Source: Acanthamoeba castellanii str. Neff (lineage: Eukaryota; Discosea; Longamoebia; Acanthamoebidae). Taken from it: a stretch of 32,891 nt of DNA. This document shows, piece after piece, positions 9,004-20,100 of this stretch (positions are counted from its first letter, which is position 1; each line of letters opens with the position of its first letter). Location of the stretch: positions 111,058-143,948 of the forward strand of contig NW_004457262.1 of NCBI RefSeq assembly GCF_000313135.1, in the 5' to 3' direction. Both the position numbers and the translations under genes were made by a program. The notes below the pieces were generated by a model, which saw only the letters and a list, made by a program, of their open reading frames with translations, was not told the DNA's origin and made no database searches.

Positions 9004-10817
9004 TCAGTCATCGGGGTAGGCTTCGTGCATGCGCTGAAGGACGAGGTCGCGCACGTGGCGCATGTCCTCTTCCATGTTGGCGGGCGCGAAGCCACTTGCC
9101 GTGTCATTGATCTCCAGAATGTAGTCCTTGCCGTCCTTGCTGTGGATTGCATCCTGCACAGCCACCCGTCCACGTTTGAGCAACCGCACACGCCACGCAC
9201 ACGCACACGCACACGCGTGGGGGGGGGAACGTACGACCGTGAGGATGTCCATGCCGCCGAACAGCTTGCCGCACTCTTCGGCCCACTCGCGGAAGGTGTC
9301 GGTCACCTCGATCTCCTCAAGGACGCACGTGCCCACGTTGCCCTTCCAGTTGGAGTTCATGCGCTTGTACGCCCGCAGGTGCGTGCCGACCTTCTGCACG
9401 CGGATGTCGTACTCCCGATCCTCGATGAGCTTCTCCAGCGTCACGTAGTCCTTGTGGAGCGCCACCACTCTAAAAAACAAACCAAATGGTCAGCCCATGT
9501 GTGAGTAGTGTGTCGTGCGTGTCGTGCTGTGTACCCTCGGAAGTCGCCAAAGTCGTCAGAGGTCTGGAAGCGCATCTTGCCGTAGCCGGCCTCGGCCGAC
9601 CCGATCTTGGCCACCAGGGGAAAATCGGGGGTGAAGCGCATCGCTGACACACACAGAAGCTGCGGCGTCAGCGCCACTGAACCAATGGACTACACGGAGC
9701 AGCTGCCTGCCTGCCTGCCTGCCAAGGGGGCAACAGCAAAGTACCTTTGGCGTGCGAGTAGTAGCTCATGGGGATCAGAGGAAATTTGTCTTTGCCCTGC
9801 ATTGACGAATCACCACACGACACACGACAAGAACGTTAGGTGGTGAGCCCTAGACACAGCGGTGTGCGATGGTCGCGTACCAGCGTTTTTTGGACTCCTC
9901 GCAGCGCGGCGTAGACGGCCGGCCTCTCAAGTCCCTGATGGATGCTGTCGATTGAGTTGACTGCGGGAATCCTATGGACGGGCGTGTATTGTGTGTTGTG
10001 TGTTGTGTGTTGTGTGTTGTGTGTGTTTGAGTGCTTGTGAACGCGCATGTGAGTGGGAGGTGGGAGCATGGCTGCACCCAGCAAAGAGGAGTCCGTAGAG
10101 GGCGTTGGTGTAGAGCTCGTCCTCGCACAACCCGCGCACGAGCTGTCTCACCAGCACGAAGTCTGTACCACCGACGACCACGAGAACGGTTTACCCAGAA
10201 AGTCAGCCTCGCCAAGCAAAAACGAGGTGAAGGCAAAGAGCGAAAGCGACGGCAAAGAGCGAAGCGGTGCATACCGGGTTGGCACACTTTAGTCTCCTGC
10301 TCGATGATCACGACAAGAAGAAGAAAAACGGTGAGGCGAGGATCAGGAACACAGAGGCACGAACGATGAAAGGGTCACTGACCTTCGTAGCGGTGAGGAA
10401 GTTGACAAGAGCCTGGCCGTTGCTCTCCGCCTGCACGATCATATCCTTCCATCCGCACTGTTCCACCTTGAGCCCTATTTTACACCAATTAATTTGTCAT
10501 TTTAATTTAATAGTGTTCATACTGTTTTGAAAATTTATTTTTAAAGTTGTAATAATAAAAAGTAATTGGAAAGGGATTAAGTGGAATTTGAAGAGATTAA
10601 TGAACAAGATCGAACCTTGAACGGGACTGAAGAGGGGCGCCCAGTCCCGGGATTCGGAGTCGATGACGAGGAGGGTGCGCTGGGCCTTGGTCGAGTAGAC
10701 CGGCGCGGCAACGTCCTCACTACTGCCGACACTTTTCTTGTCCTTTCCCTTCTTCTCCTTCTTCTCGCTCTTCCTCTTTCCGTCCTTATCCTTCTTGTTC
10801 TTCTTCAGCCCCAGCAT
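9004..10817 (-). CDS. Synapsin-like ATP-grasp protein, nine exons
   Basis: Exons on the minus strand are 10817-10616, 10474-10383, 10296-10275 (22 bases), 10162-10078, 9971-9881, 9796-9745, 9643-9535, 9469-9235 and 9153-9004, giving 345 residues. After a very Lys-rich start (KKNKKDKDGKRKSEKKEKKG) the whole synapsin central domain can be followed: LLVIDSESRDWAPLF, PDFVLVRQLVRGL, LLFAGIPAVNSIDSIHQGLE, FPLIPMSYYSHAK, PLVAKIGSAEAGYGKMR, REYDIRVQKVGTHLRAYKRM, NWKGNVGTCVLEEI, CGKLFGGMDILTVDAIHSKD, GKDYILEINDTASGF. These match synapsin block by block, including 'YDVRVQKIG..YKAY.R' and 'NWK.N.G...LE'. Synapsins bind ATP and synaptic-vesicle membranes in animals. The proline-rich tail and the N-terminal phosphorylation domain of animal synapsins are missing. 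A vesicle role here is inference. Confidence 0.87.
9183..9216. repeat. CA-rich microsatellite followed by a G run, synapsin-like gene intron
   Basis: Repeated ACGCACAC units end at a run of about nine G on the plus strand. The segment lies inside the last intron of the synapsin-like gene. Confidence 0.8.
9984..10029. repeat. TTGTGTG heptamer tandem repeat in an intron
   Basis: About five to six copies of a 7-base TTGTGTG unit on the plus strand, within the fourth intron of the synapsin-like gene. Copy number may vary among strains. Confidence 0.85.
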
Positions 10818-10957
10818 TGTCTTCGTGTCCTGTGTCGTGTTGTGTTCGCACAACTGGCCGCCACACGTCGTGTTGTAACTTAAAAGTTGAACAAAAGACC
10901 AACAGGAGCTTCTTCAGTGAACTGGACCGACCATGATGGTAATGATCATCACCATCA

Positions 10958-12370
10958 TCAGACGTGGAAGATGTCCTTCCGGATGTGCTTGAGCGAGGGC
11001 AGAGCTTCTCGGTACTTGCCCAAGAGGGACAGGTCCAGCTTGCCATACACGATCTCCTCGCCATCACCGCCCTCGGCCACGATCTGATCGTACGTCGTTG
11101 CAGTGAACATGAGAGGAAGAAGACTGAGGTGACGATGGAAGAGGGTGTGGCGTACATCGCCCCATGGGTCGAGGATCAGTGAGTGGCCCCAGGACTTGAA
11201 CTTGTTGGGCGCCTCCCCGACCTGGTTCGGAGCGAGCACGAAGCATTGATTCTCGATAGCTCGCGCCTTGAGCAGGTGCAGCCAGTGCTTCTGCCCCGTG
11301 CCATAGCTGTGAGAGAAGTCAGCCACAGCGACCAAGCCAATGCCAATTTCGAAGAAGACGAAGAAGAAGAAGAGTGGGGAGGGGTGGTTACTTGAATGCG
11401 GCGGGGAGGCACAGAATGTCCATTCCCTGCTTGGCCAGGTGGCGGAAGAGTTCCGGGAAGCGAAGGTCGTAGCACACCGAGAGGCCCAGCTTGCCGAACG
11501 GCGAAGCGACCGTTGTCGTCTAACATGTGTTGTCACGCACAGGCCAAGGTACACATCTCAGCAGTGAAGAGGAGTGCGCCTTCTCAGGAGAATGAGACGA
11601 ACCTCTTTGCCTGACGAAATGAGCGCCGACTCCTGGAAATCGACGACGCCAGGCACACAGACGTCGAACAGGTGAATCTTACGATACCGCGCCGCCAGAT
11701 CGCCTTCATGATGAAGCATAAACGGAACATGTAGAAGCGAGCAGACGTGTAAGTACTATGTGGTGATACCTGCCCTGCTTGTTTTTCGGGTGAATGTGAA
11801 GACAGTGTGCTGTACGGTACGTACCCGAATCGGAGAAGAGCACGGCGGTGTTGTAGAGCTTGCCTGGCTGGCCCTCCACGGGCTCGATCATGGAACCGCC
11901 CAGCAGCCACACGCCGAGCTCTTTAGCTAAGCCGGCCCAGCGGCGTGAGGTGGGTCCGTCCGGTATGGACTCGGCGTACTGGGGCATCTGCTCTCGCGGA
12001 AGCATGGTCCTGGTATTATTGATTAAATCTTAACACTTGTATTGCAATTATTTAATATTTTAATTTATTTATAAATAAGCAAATAAAAATAAATACTGCG
12101 ATTGAAGTACCGGTAGAGCTCTGGGAGAAGGATGAACTGAGCGCCATTGCGGGCGGCCTCGCGCACGAAGCCCTCGGCCTTGGCCTGATTCTCATCGGGG
12201 TTGGCAGAGGCGCTGTGGAACTGGATCAATGCCACCTGCACCGCTTCTGGGTTCGTAGAGGCTGCCGACTGACCGACGGCCGCTGAAGCATGCAGCGTTC
12301 GAGCACAGGTCCCGGAAGAAGCGCCCAAGCGAACTGCAGCTGCAGTGCCCACCCTCAACGTTCTCTGCAT
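10958..12370 (-). CDS. NIT1-type nitrilase-family amidase with mitochondrial-type leader
   Basis: Exons are 12370-12111, 12009-11825, 11703-11603, 11519-11392, 11306-11156 and 11083-10958, giving 316 residues. The carbon-nitrogen hydrolase triad is complete: Glu84 in FILLPELYR, Lys157 in YRKIHLFDV and Cys198 in [15 protein letters not shown]. Other family blocks are [46 protein letters not shown] and [16 protein letters not shown]. This pattern is closest to NIT1, the deaminated glutathione amidase (a metabolite-repair enzyme), rather than plant nitrilases. The first 40 residues ([20 protein letters not shown]) are Arg/Ala/Ser-rich without acids, suggesting import into mitochondria. The gene lies head to head with the small gene at 12448, with 77 bases between start codons. 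Confidence 0.9.
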
Positions 12371-12447
12371 GTGTGGATGTAAAGAAATATCTTTTTTTCT
12401 GCTTTTTACTATTTTTATTTCTTTATTTCTTGTTCACGCTGCGGGAG

Positions 12448-12922
12448 ATGAAAGTGATCGTGCACGTGAGGGAGAAGGTGGTGCAGGTGCAGTGTGGTCC
12501 AGGAACGCAACGACTCAAATGGCTGGGCCACGTTGGTACATCTGTAAGGGATGTCACAAATCGCAGACAAGTTACTGATTCATTTTGTATTTGTATAAAT
12601 GCACAGGCATAGCTCGATATGACAACAACAACGGCATGGAGCTAGGTGCGCCTACGCCTTCATCTCCAAGTTGATTTTGTTTATGGTTTATTAACTGATT
12701 TGTAATGGCTGCAGGTACGCCGAAGGCTATAAAGGGTGAAGACGGGTCGGTGCTGGACATGAACGGCATCGTTCGCGATGTGCTCAAGGAGGACGCTCAC
12801 GTGTGGGTCCTCATTCGAGGTCGCCCTTCTCCTCAACACCCTTCCTCTACACAGCTCAGACTCACCCTCTTCTTCCACTGTCGTTGTGTGGTCCAGATGA
12901 CGAAGTGCTGCCTGATATGTGA
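12448..12922 (+). CDS. Small conserved-looking protein of unknown function, four exons
   Basis: Exons are 12448-12535, 12607-12645, 12715-12819 and 12897-12922, each phase 1, giving 85 residues. It starts MKVIVHVREKVVQVQCGPGT, continues with QRLKWLGHVGIARYDNNNG and KAIKGEDGSVLDMNGIVRDV, and ends LKEDAHVWVLIRDDEVLPDM. The alternating hydrophobic start, Gly-rich turn and final HVWVLIR strand look like a compact beta-grasp-like fold, but I do not recognise a named family. A remote likeness to C22orf15/CXorf65-type small proteins is only a guess. Support for a real gene comes from four GT..AG introns all in one phase and from the lack of any other gene explaining this segment. It shares its upstream region with the NIT1-type gene. 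Confidence 0.65.
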
Positions 12923-13087
12923 CGCGCATGGCGCTCGTTCCTTCTTCTGGTTCGCTGGCTATCAACTCTTGATAGCCAGATGAACGATTCCATCTGTACA
13001 GTTTCACTGCCTTCTCGCTCCTCTCTCTCGTCGCGTCTTCGTCTTCGATGTGTCGTGCAATGAATCGGCGGCGGCGGCTTCGTTCTG

Positions 13088-16000
13088 TTACGACGAAGAC
13101 CTTGAGTTCTCCTCCCCCTCCTCGCGACCCTCGAGGGCATTCGTCGGTCTTGGGAACTCTTCCTGCTCGCGCATCCTCCGCTGCTTCTCCTGCTGCTTGC
13201 CCTCGATCAGGTCCTTCACCGCGCCGTACTTCACCGGCTTGGGCAGGTAGAGCGTGAAGCCCGAGCGCATGCACTCCTCCTCGTCCTCCTTGCTCGTGGC
13301 CGCCGTCATTGCCACAATATCGACCGGCGGTTCGTGCGTGCTCTTCTCAATCGTGCGCACGATGCGCGTCGCCTCCAATCCGCCCATCTGTGCGCAGCAG
13401 CGACGACGAGGTTAGTCGGTGCCGATTAGGAGGAGGTTCAGCTACGCACCCTGGGCATGCTCAGGTCCATCAGCACGAGATCGTAGCGCGTCTTGCAGAT
13501 CTGTTCGATGGCCTCGATGCCGTCGTTGGCCGTCTCGAAGGGCACCGACAAGCGCCGCAGCATGGCGCCCACGACCTATAAGTCGTTTCGTAGTCGTCAG
13601 CGGCCGTTCCTTCTCTGCTTACAGCTTACAGATACAGAAGAGTCACGATCACGGAGAAGAGCGTGGGGCGTACCTTCAGATTGACCTTATTGTCGTCGAC
13701 AACGAGCACGAGAAACGGGCACCTCGAGGCCTGACGGGCTTCGCCCTCGGCCTGCTGTTGTTGCTGGAGCCCGGCCCGGACCGCAAGCGGCGGGGTCGCG
13801 CCCGACGACCCCTCCCGTTCGCCGGTGACCGCCACGAGTACGTCGCGCAGCGTGCGCCTGGTGACCGGCCGCATCAGGTCCTCCGGGACCAGGGCCCGCG
13901 TGGGTCCGTCCGTGACGGTTTCCTTGACCTTGCTCGGCGGGGAGAGCGTGATCACCCGCTTGTAGGGCAGCTTGGCCAGCCGTACCTGCGGAAGGAGCTG
14001 CGCGTCGATGATCAGCACCTCATTCTCTGGCCGAGGGTGCTGATGGGCCACCGCACGACCCGACACACTCGTTACGCTGCTGCTGCTGGCCGTCGAGTCC
14101 GCCAACCACTCGGCGAACTCCTCCGGGCAGGACGCATCGACAACTTTGGGGGAGATCCACAGGCTGTGCAGCTGGTGCGCCAGCCCGTGCAGCAGCGGTG
14201 GCTTGGCGACGATCAGCACCGATTCTTCGTCCTGCGTGTGAAATGCGCCGGTGAGTACAGAAGTTGTTGTTGGTGAGGGTCATCACGCACCAGGTTGTAG
14301 TGATGCGGGGTGTGCTTGGTGCTGACGGGCATGGTGAGGTTGTGGATGAAGAAGGTGGACCCGACGCCCTCGGCGCTGGTACAGCTTACCCGCCCTCCCA
14401 TTGCGTCAGCCAGCTGCTTCACGATCGCCAGTCCCAAGCCTGCTCGCACAAACAGCACTGTCAGCGGGAGTTGTTGCACGCATACGGCGCTGTTCCTGCG
14501 TACCGATGCCGTCGCTCTTGCCGCGGGCCTCGACCTGGCCGAAGGGGGTGAAGAGCTTTTTCATCTCCTTGTCGGGAATGCCCTTTCCGTGGTCCTCAAC
14601 CTCAACCGTCAGTGTACCGACTTGCAGTCCGTCGCGACGCGACACTTCGTTCCACCTGGCCAGCCCCGCTAGGTGGTTGTCGTCCCTCCTGCTCCACAGT
14701 TGTTTGTTGACCACGCGCACTCGGATCTCCACGGTGTTGACCCCGTCGCCGCTGGGTCCGGCTCCTTTCCGCTGGCCGTCGTAGGACTTGATGGCATTGT
14801 CTACCAGGTGCTTGATCATTTGGCCCAGCCTGTGGGGATCGCCGACCAGCTTGCTCGCCGAGATGCCCTTCAGCTCGAGTCGATATACAATGTCGACACC
14901 TACATGTTGCGACCCACGCACCAATGATCAGTCATTGAAGCCCGGCCGGCTGACGCAGGCGCAGAAGTACCATAGGAGACGGCCTGCTTGCGCAGAGCGT
15001 CGATGACGTCATCGAGCACGTCATAGAGGTCGAAGTCAATGGTGTCCAGCGGGATAACGGAGCCCTCGAGTCGCGAGTACTCAAGAATGTTGTCAATCAT
15101 CGACAGGAGGCCCTTGGCTGAATTGAGCGCAGCGGCGATGTAGGTCTGCTGCATTGCGCTGAGCCCGGTGTCCTCGATAAGCAGCTCGTTGAACCCGATC
15201 ATGTGGTTGAGCGGTGTGCGGAGCTCGTGGCTCATGTGTGAAAGGAAGGACCGGTGTCTGTTGGGTGTCGTTCGTCAATGTTTTGGTTAGTGACCTGCTT
15301 GGGAAGGAGCCAACTCGAGCCAGAGAGGGTCGTACAGTTGCTTTACAGATCCAGCCTCGGATTTGGCCGTAAGAAGGATACGGCCGGCCAGCTCGATCTC
15401 CCTGGTGGTGGCCAGGGCCTTGCAGAGTATTTCCTACACGGGCACGGCAGAGAGATGAAGAGCTTCAGGAATCTGATCCCGCGTGTGCATTTGATATCAA
15501 TTGCGCATTGCACCACTTACCTCGGATCCGAGGCGCTTGACCTCATCCAATTGATCGATCGAGTAGTAGTTGCTCCGCAGCAGGGCCAGCGAGTAGGCCC
15601 CCTTCGCACCGAGGTCCAGCACGAAATAGAGCGCCGCTTCTGCACAATGCTGCTGTGTGAGTTCTAGTGCCCCCCCACACACGACACACACACGCACTCG
15701 GCATCTGTACCTAGGTCCGGGGAAAAGAGCTGCAGTTTGGCAAGGATGTGGACGCAGGGGAAGGCCGACCAAAGGAAGATCGTGAAGTACCCGAGGGCTT
15801 GGAAGTAGCGCGTGTTCTCTCTCGATATCAACTTGCTCGAGCCTGGACCGACCCAACCCCCTCAGCATCAGTGCCATGTTCAGGGACAAGACGTGGAGAC
15901 GAGTGGAGTGTACCGGCGGCGAAGAGGCGGTACATGCCCCATACGGTCGGCATGTACACGATGCAGCCTGCACCGAAGAGCACCCAGCCCAGGGTGTGGC

Positions 16001-16826
16001 CGCACGTAGAAAAGAAGCCGAGGAGGAGGCCACCGACGTCGCTGGCGATGACCGTGGGCAGGGACACGGTCTCCGCCTGGGCTAGCTCGCTTATCATGAA
16101 GATGAGGCTCGCGGTGGAGCACGCCCACATGAGCCAGCGCACCGCGTAGAGCGGTCGCCCGTTCCCGTCCGCGAAGACTGGCATGCAGTCCCAGGACAGG
16201 GTAGTGTACGTGCTGGTGGGCGTACCCAGTGAGGTCACGAGTATTGTGGAAGGAATCTTGGGGGAGGGGTGACTGTACAGGGCAGCTTGTAAATTGATGC
16301 AGAAGATGACCCATACGAGTTGCCGCTTGAGAGGATTCTCGGTAGAGATGACGACGCTGAGATCAACGAGGCAGATCATGGAGAAGCAGACGCTCGCGAG
16401 GAGGAACGCCAGCTCGGAGCCGGTGAAGACCCAGACGGTGCCGCCCCCGTTCAGCCGGGAGGGCGTCGGGATGAAGGTACCCGGAGTCATGTAGAGCAGC
16501 ACACAGCCCACTGCAAAGAGGGCCATGTTCGATGCGAGGAAGCGCAGGACTCGGCCCTGGGGGAGGTACTCCTCGTAAAGCCAGCGTGCCCAGTGCATTA
16601 CCAAGGCGAACGGGGTAATATCCTGGCCTGCTCTGCCCTCCGGTGCGAGACGTTGATGTATGAAGGTTCTGTACGCAACGTCATCCCTATTATCCCGTGG
16701 CCCACCACTCTCAGCCATGGTGCGTGCTGCGGCGGTGGTGAAGTGATATGACAAGGGGAGACAGAGGAGAAAGAACAGCAGCAACGACGCGACTGCTCCC
16801 CAGAACAACTGGGGAAGCGACGCCAA
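13088..16826 (-). CDS. Rhodopsin-histidine kinase-response regulator (hybrid sensor), ten exons
   Basis: Exons 16826-15914, 15842-15711, 15639-15521, 15433-15336, 15257-14971, 14899-14504, 14439-14291, 14231-13674, 13575-13450, 13387-13088 give 1025 residues. After two extra N-terminal hydrophobic segments, residues about 130-370 form a type-I rhodopsin: helix C RPLYAVRWLMWACSTASLIF (Arg230, Trp234), helix F GYFTIFLWSAFPCVHIL, and helix G LYFVLDLGAKGAYSLALLRS with Asp357 and the retinal-binding Lys361. Then comes a histidine kinase: FLSHMSHELRTPLNHMIGF (His431), N box HLVDNAIKS (Asn551), VEDHGKGIP, LFTPFGQ, GIGLGLAIVKQL. Residues about 699-820 look like a receiver without the acidic pocket, then a full receiver with Asp877-Asp878, phospho-acceptor Asp921 and Lys976. 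Light absorbed by retinal should control autophosphorylation and relay to Asp921. Algal histidine-kinase rhodopsins have the same architecture, and I recall such proteins being reported for Acanthamoeba. Confidence 0.93.
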
Positions 16827-17115
16827 CGCTCATCGCGTCTCCTTGGTGTTCCTTCTTCTGCTCAGAAACTCAGCAACCACCGTGGTGGCCGAGAAACTCG
16901 AGATTGGTTGAGGTTGCGGAAATGGTTCAGCGCGTGCCGAACACGACGTGGCGTAAGCCAAAGAAAAGCCGCAAGGAGCAGAGGGGAAAGACTGGTCACT
17001 GTCCCTTTGTGCGTGTCGACCACCCTACCTAAAGCTAAAAAGATGTTTTTTTGTATAGAACAGAGCGGGCAGGTAAAGTCGCTCGGCTCTGGTCGTGCGC
17101 CACACGGCCGGCCGC

Positions 17116-20100
17116 TCACGACGTGAAGCCGATGCCGCCTTCGTCGTTGCGCACGATTGTCAGGAAGACGTCCTCGAGGCTGGTCTGGCTGATGCCCCAG
17201 TCTGTGATACTTACGAGGCCGGTTAAGGAAACAATTACGTATACGGAGGAAGAGGCAAGAAAGAGAGAAAGCATAAAAGGCAGAGGGGACAGGAGTGGTT
17301 GGAAAAGGATATCAGCTTCGTCCTTCTTCTCCTCCATGACTTCGAAGAGCTCGGAGATCACGAGGTTCGTGGACGGGATCTGGTAGGTAGCGTTGCCAGC
17401 AAACCTGATGGTGCAAAAAAAAATAATAAATAAACAAATGGAGCGTGTAGCGCACAAGCAGACGTGGCGCGTGGCGCGTGCGGGCGTACTTCTCAACCAG
17501 CGATGCGCTCGGCAGCAGTTCGCGCACAAAGGCGGTCACTTGGTTCTCGGCCTCCGGAGGGTAGTTCAAAGTCAGCGTGTAGCCCTGGCCAAACCTCGTC
17601 TTCAGATCTTGCTGCGGCCCCACGCAGCGCAAGCTATTCGCACGGGCTCATGTCAGCTCGTGTCACCATTGCATAGAAGTAACAGTGGGCTGGAGGTGAG
17701 TAGGTACCATCCGTTGGACATTATGCCAATCGTCGTGCAGAGCACGTCGGCTTCTTCCATGCTGTGCGTGGTAAGGATCATGCACCGGTCGGTCTTGACC
17801 TGCGCCAGGACGTCCCACAAGTGTCGCCTGCTCTCCGGGTCCAGACCACTGCGCACAACCGGCCGGGGGCGGTGAGCATCCAATCACTGAGCAAAACTGG
17901 TTGGCGCAGACCGTACGTGGTGGGTTCGTCGAGGAAGACGATGCGCGGGTTGCCCACGAGGGACACGGCGACCGAGAGACGGCGGCGCATGCCTCCTGAG
18001 AGGTCCTTGACCAAGCGCTTCGGGAAGTCCTGAAGGCCCACCTAGAGTTGTGTGCGCACCCGAACACGACATCAGTCAGTCAAGCGACACAACCGGCTAG
18101 CAGATTAGAGTGTGCTTGGATTGGCGTGGCGGCGGTGCCACGATGTTTGCCGCGTCCGCACCATGTTGAGCGATTGCATGGTGTGCTCGCTTTCATCCTT
18201 GCCAGCGACTCCCTTGAGACGGGCGTAGAAAAGGAGCGTCTCCTCGCAGGTGAGATCCAGCCACAGGGTATCGAACTGTGGGCAGACGCCCATCACTCGG
18301 TGGACCTTGTCGATGTCCGTCCTACACTCCCCCGCAGACTTTAGCATAATAATAATTACAATAATAATGATGATAATAATTCTAATAATAATAAACGAGA
18401 ACGTGGTCGCACCTGATGTCGAAGCCTCCAATGTGTGCGGTTCCAGAAGAAGGAGGGAACAGGCCCGTGAGGATGCTCAGCGTTGTCGTCTTGCCTGCGA
18501 GACGGGTTACACAATGACGTCAGCGGACAAACGTGGGTGAAGTGTTGTGATGGTGGGGATGCGGGGCGACAAACCAGCTCCGTTGGGTCCGAGCAGGCCG
18601 AAGCATTCACCCTTCTGCATGGAGAGCGTCAGGTTCTGCACCGCCACCTTCTTGCTCTTACTGTAGCCACGCGGAGTTTAGTCTGCACCTACCCACATCT
18701 CCACGTGCCCGTGCCACGACGAGGTGAGGTACCCGAAGCGAGCACCGTATTCCTTGCGCAGATCACGAATGATGACTGGACAGTCCGCATCGATCTGTGC
18801 GTCGTAGACCTTCTGCCTCTCGCGCGCCACGTCGTCCGGCTCCTCCAGCTGGCGCAATCGAGAGAAAGCGGGTGGCGTGAACGGGTCAGGCCGCTTGATC
18901 ACAAATAGCTCAGAGCTCTCTCACAAAAGGTGGTGGGGCCGTACAGCTTCAACAGTCTGGGTGACGCTCCTCTTGGGCTCCAACAGGGCCAGGTTCTCTT
19001 CGTCAGCTTGAACGCTTCTGGCCCGCCTCGAGTGAGTGTGAGACCTCATCGGGCGGCGGCAAAATGCCTGCATTCGAGCATAACGCAACGGTGAAGAAGG
19101 GAAGAGTAACATACCTGCCCACAGCAGAAGAACCCGCCGAGCGCCGGAAAAGCTTGATGATGGGGGTAAGGAAGAACCACGGCTTCTTCGATACTCCGAA
19201 CTGCTTGGGCAGCACGGCATCCAGGTAGCTGCGTGCAGAGAACAGAACACAGCAATTCCAACAATTAGTAAAATAAATAATAAATGATAATAAAGCACAA
19301 CCAAGAATCACTTTTGACGGACGCCAGGTGGGGAGGTGCGTAGGTCGACGTACAATGCCAGTAGGTAGAAGAAGAAGGAGGTGAAGATGAGGAACAGGAA
19401 GATGTGGACGATCTCGTTGCTGAAGTCGTAATCCGACGTCTCGGGACACTCGCCCCGACCGCACTGGGCGCCCAGGACATAGATGGCTCGGAAAAAGGCG
19501 AAGGGCGGCCACAGATTCCAGAAGAACGGCGCATTGTCGTCCTTGAACACTGTGTAGTGTGTGTGGTGTGTGTGTACATGTTCAGCCGAGCAGTCGCCCA
19601 GCAGCACAAGAGAAGGAAGGCGCGCGTACCGGTGGCGTTGATCACAAACGAGAGAATGGCTTGGATGATGACGAGGAAGTAGCAGAAGACTGTTCACACA
19701 ACACACAATACACGAAACCGATTAAAGACTCGCGGCGCAGCCTCGAGAGCGGAATGGTTCGCACGTACTGGTGGCAAAGCGGGTGCTGTTGAAGATCGAA
19801 GAGAGGAAGAACGCCACGGCGATCTGCGCATTTCCCCAGAGCAGGAACAGGAACAACGTTGCTGGCACGCTGCAGCAATAGAGCGGGAGGGAAGCGTAAG
19901 TGCGACTGGAGCCTCTAGTGCGGCTCCACGTTGGCTCGGTCACGGGCACGTACCTTCCCTGGGTAAAGATGGCGAAACCGAAGCCGTAAGAGAAGCAGTA
20001 GACGATGACGAGCACCGCAAGGTACAGAATGGCGTTGTACAGGAAGGTGACGATCCAGTAGTTGATCATCTTCAGGCCCATCTGCATATCGTACAAAAAG

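Noticed and set aside
1368..12370. Possible FHIT-NIT functional link, because HIT and NIT genes occur together
   Set aside because: The HIT protein is of the HINT type and lies about 9 kb away with many genes between, so it is not the FHIT-NIT fusion seen in flies and worms.
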